Source of the DNA: an uncultured Gemmatimonadota bacterium
Lineage (GTDB): Bacteria > Gemmatimonadota > Gemmatimonadetes > Gemmatimonadales > Gemmatimonadaceae
Length of the DNA: 5,579 nucleotides
Direction: 5' to 3'
NCBI GenBank assembly: GCA_946479995.1
Contig: CAMLIU010000132.1
Span: 1 to 5,579 of the forward strand
The notes below the pieces were generated by a model, which ran no database searches, was not told where the DNA came from, and was given only the letters and a program-made list of their open reading frames with translations. Of the stretch, positions 1 to 5,579 are shown in pieces (positions within the stretch are counted from its first letter, which is position 1; every line of letters starts with the position of its first letter). The position numbers and the translations under genes are program-made.

Positions 1-243
<243 letters not shown>

Positions 244-307
244 TTTCACTCGTAGCTTCGTCCACCGCGAGAGTACGCTGCGCCGAGGTCACAATGGAAC
301 GACACGG

Positions 308-389
308 CGGAACTGCAGACGGCGTCTCCGGGCCTCGGGATGTCGCCTTCACGCATCCAGTTCCAGTGCGGAGACGCCGTTGCATTCCG
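308..389. repeat. Central stem-loop of the foldback element
   Basis: This is the best-preserved inner part of the inverted repeat. CGGAA (308-312) pairs with 385-389, TGCA (314-317) with 381-384, and ACGGCGTCTCCG (319-330) with 369-380. C313 and G318 are unpaired bulges on the left strand. The 38-base loop (331-368) holds a short inner pairing, GGATG (338-342) with CATCC (354-358). No T-run follows the stem on either strand, so it is not a classical intrinsic terminator. It could still stop or process transcripts from the two converging genes; that role is inference. Confidence 0.8.
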
Positions 390-453
390 TTGGTTCGGTC
401 CTTTCCCGCCCCGGCGCGGAGCGCTTTCAGCCCGTGAGTGACTACGAGCAGCA

Positions 454-473
454 CTGTCAGCTGACAGCTGTCA
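454..473. repeat. Two overlapping palindromes, right copy
   Basis: CTGTCAGCTGACAG (454-467) is a perfect 14-bp palindrome, and TGACAGCTGTCA (462-473) is a second perfect 12-bp palindrome overlapping it. The first differs from the left copy at 230-243 at only two positions, 455 and 466. These are each other's symmetric partners, so both copies remain perfect palindromes. A recombinase, nickase or regulator could recognise such sites, but nothing here identifies one. Confidence 0.88.
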
Positions 474-505
474 CTTTCGGCTTTGCCGTGGCACTGCCGA
501 CTTCG

Positions 506-526
506 AACTCAGTACTCTCAACTCAC
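506..526. repeat. Three degenerate 7-base repeats at a gene end
   Basis: AACTCAG (506-512), TACTCTC (513-519) and AACTCAC (520-526) form a short imperfect period-7 tract just outside the right end of the foldback element. It overlaps the stop codon (518-520, minus strand) of the 132-residue gene. It may be part of the same dispersed element or chance similarity in a short stretch. Confidence 0.4.
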
Positions 527-916
527 CTGCTGCCAGCGGGAGAAGCACCGCCAGCCGAATTCCCTCGCCGCTCTCCCCTGGTCCCAGAAACCGAAGCAGT
601 CCCGCCATCCCTCCTGCTCGGCGCGCCAGGCGCAGCACCAGGTGAACTCGAACCGGTGCTCGGCCTCGGGAGTGACAGCGATGACGGTGCCGACGAAGTC
701 CGAGCAGCCCGACCGTCCCTGGACGCGCACGCGCTCCACCGGAAGCTCCGGGTGGGCGTGGAAGAGCTGCGTCAGCACCCGCTCCACCTTCACCCGCGGG
801 GCATGACCGTCGAGCTGGACGCGGGGCGTCTCGCTCCCCTGCAGGAAGGCGACGACGTCGGCCTTCAGTTCGGGGTGCGCCGCGGCGGCGTCGAGGTAGG
901 GGAGCAGGTTCGGCAT
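518..916 (-). CDS. Conserved-looking hypothetical protein, 132 residues, Trp/Cys-rich C-terminal half
   Basis: I do not recognise a named family. The frame is very likely real because its codons strongly prefer G or C in third position and the protein has normal composition, unlike the Arg/Ala/Pro-rich alternative frames. The N-terminal half looks helical (MPNLLPYLDAAAAHPELK onward). The second half looks like beta strands with aromatic residues: a GCSDFVG segment, then FEFTWCCAWRAEQEGW and a DCFGFWDQ segment. It holds six Trp and five Cys in all, the Cys not arranged as an obvious metal site. There is no signal peptide or membrane segment, so it is probably cytosolic. The shape could suit a small NTF2-like alpha+beta fold, but that is a guess. 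The ATG at 914-916 is the only ATG available after the in-frame stop at 938-940. No good Shine-Dalgarno precedes it. It is divergent from cca and convergent with the PLP enzyme gene. Confidence 0.72.
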   Translation of the reverse strand: MPNLLPYLDAAAAHPELKADVVAFLQGSETPRVQLDGHAPRVKVERVLTQLFHAHPELPVERVRVQGRSGCSDFVGTVIAVTPEAEHRFEFTWCCAWRAEQEGWRDCFGFWDQGRAAREFGWRCFSRWQQVS

Positions 917-938
917 CGGCAGGGGTGGGAGAGAGGGT

Positions 939-963
939 CAATGAAATATGGCTACAAATGTTT
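939..963. promoter_or_regulatory. AT-rich spot, probable divergent promoter region
   Basis: Between the divergent 132-residue gene and cca, 18 of these 25 bases are A or T, in surroundings that are otherwise strongly GC-rich. TACAAA (953-958) could serve as a -10 element toward cca, and the CATATTTC stretch on the minus strand could serve the other gene. No convincing -35 box is visible for either, so this is a placement by composition and context only. Confidence 0.35.
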
Positions 964-1042
964 CCCCTACAACCCCGGGCTTCTCCGGGTGCGCGGGTGC
1001 GGGTAACCTGAACGCTCGCGTCCTCCACCAGCGGCCACGGCC

Positions 1043-2380
1043 ATGAAGCAGCTCCGCCCCACTCGAAGCGTCCTCGACATTGCCCGCCGCCTCGAGGCGG
1101 CGGGATTCGAGGCGTGGTGCGTGGGAGGCGCGATCCGCGACGCGCTGCTGGGCGGCCATCCGCTCGACTGGGATCTCGCCACGCCGGCGCACCCGGAGCA
1201 GGTGCGTGACCTGTTCGGGCGGAAGCGCACCATTCCCGTGGGGATCGAGTTCGGGACGGTGAGCGTGCTGGACGATGCGGGCATCGCGCACGAGATCACG
1301 ACCTTCCGCCGCGACGTGAAGACCGACGGTCGCCACGCCGAGGTGGAGTTCGGCGTGTCGCTCGAGGATGACCTCGCGCGCCGGGACTTCACCATCAACG
1401 CGATCGCCTACCGCCCGCGCACGGAGGAGCTGCGAGATCCCTTCGACGGGCAGGGCGACATCGAGCGGCGCGTCGTGCGGGCCGTGGGCGACGCCGAGCA
1501 GCGGATGCGCGAGGATCGCCTGCGCGCGCTGCGCGCCATCCGCTTCGCCGCCCGCTATCACTTCGCGATCGAGCCCTCCACGCTCGAGGCGATCCGGTCC
1601 TCCGCGCCCTACCTCACCCGCCTCAGCGCGGAGCGGGTGCAGCAGGAGATCGTGAAGACGATGGAGCAGGTGGATCGACCGAGCCTCGCCTTTCGCCTGT
1701 GGCGCGACACGGGAGCGCTCGCCGTGCTCGTGCCGTCGCTCGCCGGCGTGGACGACGTGGCCCTGGCGACGCTCGACGCCCTGCCTCGAGCGTCAGCCGG
1801 CGGCCGCGCACTTCCGCAGCGGACCTCCAACCGACTGGCGGCGCTCTTCCTGGACGTGCCGCCGGCAGCGGTCCGTGCGACGCTGACCGCGCTTCGCTTC
1901 TCGAAGCACGAGACGGCGTGGGCCACGGCGATCGCCGAACGGTGGACATCCCTCGGCGGCGAGATGGCGTCGACTCTCGCGGCGCGCCGGCCCACGGACG
2001 AGGAGGTGCGACGGTGGCTGTCGCGAATCGGGCGCCTGTACGCGGGTGCGTTCCTCCGGGTCGCGCAGGCGCGGTGGAGCGCGGTGCGCAGTGCGGGCGA
2101 CGCTGCGCCATCGGACGCAGCGGTGCGGTCCCTGCACAGGCGGATGCGGCGCAGCCTCTATCGCGACCCGATCGAGGTGGCCGACCTGCAGGTCGGCGGG
2201 GACGACCTTCGCCGGGCGGGCATCCCCGCGGGGCCGATCTATGCTAAGATTCTGCACGCGCTGCTGGATCTCGTGCTCGCCGATCCGGCACGGAACACGC
2301 CAGAGGCGCTGCTGGCCGAAGTGCCGCGCCTTGCCGCGGCACTCGGCACCGACGCACCGACGGCCCACACTCACGGCTAA
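1043..2380 (+). CDS. cca: CCA tRNA nucleotidyltransferase (class II)
   Basis: The enzyme adds or repairs the 3' CCA end of tRNA from CTP and ATP in the cytosol. The N-terminal catalytic head shows the class II motifs in order. CVGGAIRD (residues 26-33) is followed by the metal-binding DWD (Asp42, Asp44). The flexible loop is EITTFR to DGRHAEVEFG (about 84-104). The ribose-selecting RRDFTINA is at 113-120, and the nucleobase template EDRLR at 157-161 includes Glu157, Asp158 and Arg161. The flexible loop is intact, which argues against a CC-only enzyme. RTIPVGIEFGTV (62-73) looks CCA-like rather than poly(A)-polymerase-like. At 445 residues the length is normal. Where some relatives carry an HD phosphohydrolase domain, the corresponding segment reads LAALFLDVP, so HD catalysis is probably absent. 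The ATG has no clear Shine-Dalgarno. It is the first gene of a tightly spaced cluster. An A-adding-only enzyme remains possible. Confidence 0.93.
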   Translation: MKQLRPTRSVLDIARRLEAAGFEAWCVGGAIRDALLGGHPLDWDLATPAHPEQVRDLFGRKRTIPVGIEFGTVSVLDDAGIAHEITTFRRDVKTDGRHAEVEFGVSLEDDLARRDFTINAIAYRPRTEELRDPFDGQGDIERRVVRAVGDAEQRMREDRLRALRAIRFAARYHFAIEPSTLEAIRSSAPYLTRLSAERVQQEIVKTMEQVDRPSLAFRLWRDTGALAVLVPSLAGVDDVALATLDALPRASAGGRALPQRTSNRLAALFLDVPPAAVRATLTALRFSKHETAWATAIAERWTSLGGEMASTLAARRPTDEEVRRWLSRIGRLYAGAFLRVAQARWSAVRSAGDAAPSDAAVRSLHRRMRRSLYRDPIEVADLQVGGDDLRRAGIPAGPIYAKILHALLDLVLADPARNTPEALLAEVPRLAAALGTDAPTAHTHG

Positions 2381-2392
2381 CACCGAGCGCGC

Positions 2393-2920
2393 ATGCTATT
2401 TCGCGGCAAGCAGCCCGAGGCATCCATCTGGCGGCGGTTCCGCGCCAGCACCGACGGATTCACCTTCTCCGAGTCGGATGGCGTGTACGCGGCGCACGTC
2501 GTCGCGAACGCCGAACGGGTGGTGGATCTGTTCTGGTCGCTGTCGGACATGCTGAGTCCCGCCGTGGACCTCTACGTCGAGGACCTGCGCAGCGGCCGGA
2601 GCTGGAAGGGGGAGGCGCTCGCGCTGCCGGACGTGCGCGACATGATCGCGCGGCTCCGGCTGCTCATCGCGCGCTTCGGCGGCACGGAGATCAGCGTCTA
2701 CGACGCCGAGGACCAGTTCTCCCTCACGGCGAACCTCGAGCTGTACATCTATTCCCGCTCGGACAAGTGGCTCTATCGCCTGGAGGGGCGCGGGCTGGAG
2801 GAGCGGATGCGCGTGCAGCCGAAGAGCTGGAAGATCAACCGGCAGTCCTATCCCGCCGCGCCCGACCTCGTGAGCGCGCTGGCCGACGCGGTCGAGCGGC
2901 TGGGACTCACCCGCGCGTGA
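2393..2920 (+). CDS. Hypothetical protein, 175 residues, in cca cluster
   Basis: I do not recognise this protein. It starts 12 bases after cca with an ATG and a weak upstream GAGCG. Codon use matches its neighbours, so the frame is real. It appears to be a soluble alpha/beta protein with no signal peptide or membrane segment. A basic N-terminus (LFRGKQPEASIWRRFRAS) leads into strand-like segments. These are followed by a helix around VRDMIARLRLLIARFG and an aromatic stretch, LELYIYSRSDKWLYRLEGRG. A closing segment, DLVSALADAVERLGL, looks helical. I see no catalytic motif and no Cys. Position suggests co-expression with cca, but the cluster has no common pathway from which to infer a role. A lineage-specific conserved protein is the best description. 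Confidence 0.8.
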   Translation: MLFRGKQPEASIWRRFRASTDGFTFSESDGVYAAHVVANAERVVDLFWSLSDMLSPAVDLYVEDLRSGRSWKGEALALPDVRDMIARLRLLIARFGGTEISVYDAEDQFSLTANLELYIYSRSDKWLYRLEGRGLEERMRVQPKSWKINRQSYPAAPDLVSALADAVERLGLTRA

Positions 2921-2930
2921 GCCGCGCGGG
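2910..2930 (+). other. GC hairpin across a stop codon, intercistronic
   Basis: CCCGCGCG (2910-2917) and CGCGCGGG (2923-2930) form a perfect 8-bp stem. The 5-base loop holds the TGA stop of the 175-residue gene. No T-run follows, so it is unlikely to be an intrinsic terminator. It could slow ribosomes or protect mRNA ends between this gene and the transporter gene. In DNA this rich in GC, a chance origin is quite possible. Confidence 0.35.
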
Positions 2931-2957
2931 CGTCCGGCGTCGCACTCCGCGTCAGGC

Positions 2958-3674
2958 GTGACCAGCGAGAAGCTCGTCTTCGCCATCGCCGCCGCCCTCG
3001 CCAATCTCGTGGGGGCACTGGCGGTCACGTCGCGCACGCGATGGAGCGTTGGCGCGCTGGACGCGATGCTCGCCTTCGCGGCGGGGTTCATGATCTCCGT
3101 CGGGTTGCTCGACCTCTTTCCGGAAGCGCTGCTGCAGGGAGGTCCCTCGGCCGCCGTGGTGGTGCTCGGTGCGTACATCGCGGTGCACCTCACGCAGCAC
3201 GTGATCGGCACCCACTTCCACTTCGGCGAGGAGACGCATCACGTGTCCGAGGCGGTCTCGCTCGCGGCACTGGTGGGGCTGCTGCTGCACACCTTCGTGG
3301 ACGGCGTGGCGGTGGCGAGCGGTTTCAGCATCGGTGGCGCGGTCGGTGCGCTGGTGTTCGTCGCGGTGGTGCTGCACAAGGTGCCGGAGGGGCTGGCCAT
3401 CTCCAGCCTCTTCCTCGCGGCGGGGCAGGGCCGCGGGCGCGCGCTGCTCGCCGCCACCGCGCTGGGTGCGGCCACGTTCGTGGGGGTGCTGGTGACGGAT
3501 CACGTAGGCGTGCTGCGCGAGCACGGGCTCGCGCTGTCGGCGGGGGTGACGCTGTACGTCGGCATGTCGAACCTGGTGCCGGAGTTCCGGCGCCGCGGCG
3601 GGTGGCAGCTGCCCCTCGCCTTCCTGGGCGGCACGGCGACGTACTTCCTGGCGCGCACGCTCACGGGCGCGTGA
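2958..3674 (+). CDS. ZIP-family divalent metal transporter
   Basis: An integral inner-membrane protein of the ZIP (ZupT/GufA-like) superfamily, likely moving Zn2+ or another divalent cation into the cytoplasm. Hydrophobic segments lie roughly at residues 5-23, 33-55, 64-82, 98-122, 126-154, 162-182 and 190-207, with a last one near 218-236. The metal-path motifs are clear: LLHTFVDG (His111, Asp115) and VLHKVPEG (His140, Glu144), the pair that forms the binuclear site in known ZIPs. A His-rich loop, HFHFGEETHH (86-95), is typical of the loop between TM3 and TM4. DLFPEAL (52-58) and NLVPEF (205-210) are further family hallmarks. The GTG at 2958 is chosen because it precedes TM1; the first ATG would fall inside TM2. 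No Shine-Dalgarno is obvious. It begins 37 bases after the preceding gene and ends 2 bases before rarA. The ion cannot be read from sequence. Confidence 0.92.
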   Translation: MTSEKLVFAIAAALANLVGALAVTSRTRWSVGALDAMLAFAAGFMISVGLLDLFPEALLQGGPSAAVVVLGAYIAVHLTQHVIGTHFHFGEETHHVSEAVSLAALVGLLLHTFVDGVAVASGFSIGGAVGALVFVAVVLHKVPEGLAISSLFLAAGQGRGRALLAATALGAATFVGVLVTDHVGVLREHGLALSAGVTLYVGMSNLVPEFRRRGGWQLPLAFLGGTATYFLARTLTGA

Positions 3675-3676
3675 GC

Positions 3677-5065
3677 ATGGCGGAACGCCGTCCTTCGCGT
3701 GGGCGCCCGAGCGGTCCGTCGCTGTTCGCCGCCGCCGCGCCGCCGCAGCCCCTGGCCGCGCGCATGCGGCCGCGCTCCCTCGAGGAGTTCGCCGGGCAGG
3801 AGCACCTGCTCGCCCCGGGGATGCCCCTCCGCGAGAGCATCGAGCGCGGGACGGTCAGCTCCATGGTTTTCTGGGGACCGCCCGGCACCGGCAAGACGAC
3901 GCTTGCCCGGCTGGTCGCACGGTACACCGATCGCGAGTTCGTTCCCTTCTCGGCCGTGACGGAAGGCGTGCCGCGCGTGCGCGAGATCGTGCGCGAGGCG
4001 GAGCAGCGGCTGGAGATGGGGCGGGGCACCATCCTGTTCGCCGACGAGATCCACCGCTTCAACAAGGCGCAGCAGGATGCCTTCCTGCCACACGTGGAGG
4101 CGGGGACGATCACCCTCATCGGGGCGACGACGGAGAACCCGAGCTTCGAGATCAACGGCGCCCTGCTGTCGCGGGTGCGGGTGTTCGTGCTGCGGCCGCT
4201 CTCCGCCGACGACGTGGCCGGCGTCATCCGACGTGCGCTGGGCGACACGGAACGCGGGCTGGCCGCGATGGGCCTGACGGTGGACGAGGATGCCATCGCG
4301 CTGCTCGCCACTGACGCCGACGGTGACGCGCGACGCGCGCTGACGGTGCTCGAGGCGGCGGCCGAGCACGTGGGCACGGGCGGGCACATCACCATGCAGG
4401 CGGCGCGCGACGCGGCGCAACTCCGCTTCTCGCGTTACGACAAGGGGGGCGAGGAGACGTACAACATCCTCAGCGCCTTCCACAAGTCGCTGCGAGGGAG
4501 CGATCCGCAGGCCGCGCTCTACTGGATGGCGCGGATGATCGAGGGTGGCCAGGACCCGATGGTGATCTTCCGCCGCGCGATCGCGATGGCAGCGGAGGAC
4601 ATCGGGCTCGCCGATCCGGAGGCGCTCAAGCTCGCCGTCGCGGCGCGTGATGCGTATCACATGCTCGGCGCGCCGGAGGGGTATCTACCGCTGGCGCAGA
4701 TGGTGATCTACCTGGCCACGGCGCCGAAGAGCAACAGCAGCAAGGTGGCGCTCGACGCGGCCCTGGAGGCCGCGCGCGAGCATCCGGCGGGTCAGGTGCC
4801 GCTGCACGTGCGCAATGCCCCCACGCGTCTCATGAAGGAACTGGGATATCACGAGGGGTATCAGTACGCGCACTCGGTTCCCGAGGCATACATCCCGCAG
4901 GTATACCTGCCCGACGAACTGAAGGACGCGGAGTTCTATACGCCGCACACGCTGGGCTTCGAGAAGGAGATCGCGAAGCGCCTGGCGTGGTGGCAGGAGC
5001 TCCGCGATCGTGCGAAGGACCGGCCGGTGCAGGGCGCCGGCGGCGAAACGTCAACGGAGGAGTGA
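3677..5065 (+). CDS. rarA: Replication-associated recombination protein A, AAA+ ATPase (RarA/MgsA)
   Basis: A cytosolic AAA+ ATPase of the RarA/MgsA/WRNIP1 family, which acts at stalled replication forks with SSB and the clamp-loader machinery. From the ATG it is 462 residues, near the family norm. Motifs in order: PLAARMRP (25-32), typical of the family start; Walker A GPPGTGKTT (67-75); Walker B ILFADEIHRFNK (119-130), with Ala where Val or Ile is usual; sensor 1 around IGATTENPSFE (148-158); arginine finger region LLSR (163-166); and sensor 2 GDARRAL (216-222). The C-terminal oligomerisation domain includes YDKGGEETYNILSAFHKS, AMAAEDIGLADPEAL and PKSNSSKVALDAA, all family signatures. The start could also be GTG at 3671, two codons earlier, overlapping the transporter stop by 4 bases. 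The frame is open far upstream, but that part is Arg/Gly/Ala-rich sequence within the transporter gene and is not coding. Translational coupling to the transporter is likely. Confidence 0.97.
   Translation: MAERRPSRGRPSGPSLFAAAAPPQPLAARMRPRSLEEFAGQEHLLAPGMPLRESIERGTVSSMVFWGPPGTGKTTLARLVARYTDREFVPFSAVTEGVPRVREIVREAEQRLEMGRGTILFADEIHRFNKAQQDAFLPHVEAGTITLIGATTENPSFEINGALLSRVRVFVLRPLSADDVAGVIRRALGDTERGLAAMGLTVDEDAIALLATDADGDARRALTVLEAAAEHVGTGGHITMQAARDAAQLRFSRYDKGGEETYNILSAFHKSLRGSDPQAALYWMARMIEGGQDPMVIFRRAIAMAAEDIGLADPEALKLAVAARDAYHMLGAPEGYLPLAQMVIYLATAPKSNSSKVALDAALEAAREHPAGQVPLHVRNAPTRLMKELGYHEGYQYAHSVPEAYIPQVYLPDELKDAEFYTPHTLGFEKEIAKRLAWWQELRDRAKDRPVQGAGGETSTEE
5056..5062 (+). promoter_or_regulatory. 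Strong Shine-Dalgarno for the lipoprotein gene
   Basis: GGAGGAG lies 6 bases before the ATG at 5069 and forms the last two Glu codons of rarA. It is the only textbook ribosome binding site among the five starts of the cluster. It suggests that the downstream protein is made at a higher level than its neighbours. Confidence 0.8.
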
Positions 5066-5068
5066 ACG

Positions 5069-5557
5069 ATGCGTCGTCTCGTGTTGGGTGCCGCCACCGT
5101 CGCCATTGCGGCGACCGCGGCGTGTTCCGCGCTGGGGAAGCAGGCCTTCCAGCAGCCCGTGGTGCAGCTGAAGGATGTTTCCATCCAGGGGATCGGCCTC
5201 ACCGGCGGCAACCTGGCCGTGAAGCTCAACGTGTTCAACCCCAATGGCTATCGGCTCGACGCGACGCGGATGACCTACAACCTCACCGTGGGCGACGCGA
5301 ACAATACGGCGAACCTCGCGACCGGAGTGCTCGACAGCCGGTTCACGGTGCAGTCGGGTGATTCCACCACCGTGACGATCCCGGTGAGCTTCACCTACGC
5401 CGGCATCGGTGCCGCGGGCCGCCAGCTCATCAACACGGGCGGTGTGCCCTATCGGGTGACCGGCGACGTGACGGTGGGCACGGTCGTGGGTAACTTCACG
5501 GTGCCATTCTCGTCGTCAGGCAACTTCACGGCCTTCGGCGGCGCGAGCCGCCAGTAA
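5069..5557 (+). CDS. LEA14-like (WHy domain) putative lipoprotein
   Basis: A 162-residue exported protein. The N-terminus is a signal peptide: two Arg, a hydrophobic run to about residue 18, then Cys19 in the setting ATAAC. The -3 residue is Thr rather than the usual Leu, so the lipobox is acceptable but not ideal. The mature part resembles the WHy/LEA-2 fold known from bacterial and plant desiccation or stress proteins. It starts with VVQLKDVSIQGIGLTGGNL, then LNVFNPNGYRLDATRMTYNL with the hallmark NPN at residues 57-59. Alternating polar and hydrophobic strands follow, ending in GNFTVPFSSSG. The likely location is the periplasm, anchored to a membrane. It starts 3 bases after rarA, so the genes are probably co-transcribed. 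The function of such lipoproteins is poorly known, and a stress or envelope role is inferred from the fold. Confidence 0.87.
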   Translation: MRRLVLGAATVAIAATAACSALGKQAFQQPVVQLKDVSIQGIGLTGGNLAVKLNVFNPNGYRLDATRMTYNLTVGDANNTANLATGVLDSRFTVQSGDSTTVTIPVSFTYAGIGAAGRQLINTGGVPYRVTGDVTVGTVVGNFTVPFSSSGNFTAFGGASRQ

Positions 5558-5579
5558 GAGGACATCCCATCGCACGCGA
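5557..5579 (+). other. Window end, possible start region of a following gene
   Basis: AGAGGA (5557-5562) could be a Shine-Dalgarno for another + strand gene, but no ATG or GTG follows before the window ends. No terminator hairpin is visible in the 22 bases after the lipoprotein stop. Confidence 0.2.

Noticed and set aside
290..400. Integron attC-like site, suggested by a hairpin with extrahelical bases
   Set aside because: The GTTRRRY and RYYYAAC core sites are not present at the right places, and no integrase or cassette array is visible.
972..990. Small hairpin (ACCCCGG with CCGGGT) upstream of cca
   Set aside because: A 6-bp stem with a bulge in GC-rich DNA is weak and is not followed by a T-run; not enough to call a terminator or riboswitch.
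471..1028. 185-residue open frame on the - strand
   Set aside because: Arg/Pro/Gly-rich shadow of the 132-residue gene in another frame; third-position GC preference supports the 518-916 frame instead.
2396..3211. 271-residue open frame on the - strand
   Set aside because: Antisense to the 175-residue gene and the transporter start, with no motif and poor composition.
3041..3676. Upstream extension of the rarA frame
   Set aside because: The extra 212 residues are Arg/Gly/Ala-rich and fully overlap the clear ZIP transporter. RarA family similarity begins only after the ATG at 3677.
3500..4660. 386-residue open frame on the - strand
   Set aside because: Antisense to rarA and the transporter, with His/Arg-rich low-complexity composition; a typical shadow in high-GC DNA.

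Overview
The window is very GC-rich, with coding strands that prefer G or C at third positions. Several proteins have the look of Gemmatimonadota or a similar high-GC soil bacterium. That placement is an impression from protein flavour and base composition; no marker gene here proves it.

Layout. Positions 1-240 carry the last 79 codons of a PLP-dependent trans-sulfuration-type enzyme on the + strand. A 132-residue gene of unknown function lies on the - strand at 518-916 and points toward it. Between these convergent genes is the most unusual object in the window: a long imperfect inverted repeat centred near 348.5. Its arms (207-330 and 369-490, probably reaching 196 and 500) pair in one register along almost their whole length. 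It looks like a MITE-like or foldback element. Its left arm runs into the end of the enzyme gene and supplies the last codons and the stop.

An AT-rich spot at 939-963 lies in the divergent region before a tightly packed + strand cluster. The cluster is cca (tRNA nucleotidyltransferase, 1043-2380), an unknown 175-residue cytosolic protein (2393-2920), a ZIP-family metal transporter (2958-3674), rarA (replication-associated AAA+ ATPase, 3677-5065) and a WHy/LEA14-like putative lipoprotein (5069-5557). The gaps are 12, 37, 2 and 3 bases, so co-transcription is likely. The only strong Shine-Dalgarno in the cluster precedes the lipoprotein gene and lies within the last codons of rarA.

The cluster mixes housekeeping functions (tRNA maturation, replication-fork rescue, metal transport, envelope or stress protein) and shows no single pathway. 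I saw no rRNA or tRNA gene, CRISPR array, transposase, reverse transcriptase or recognisable defence gene. The candidate for something undescribed is the 196-500 foldback element and its capture of a gene end.
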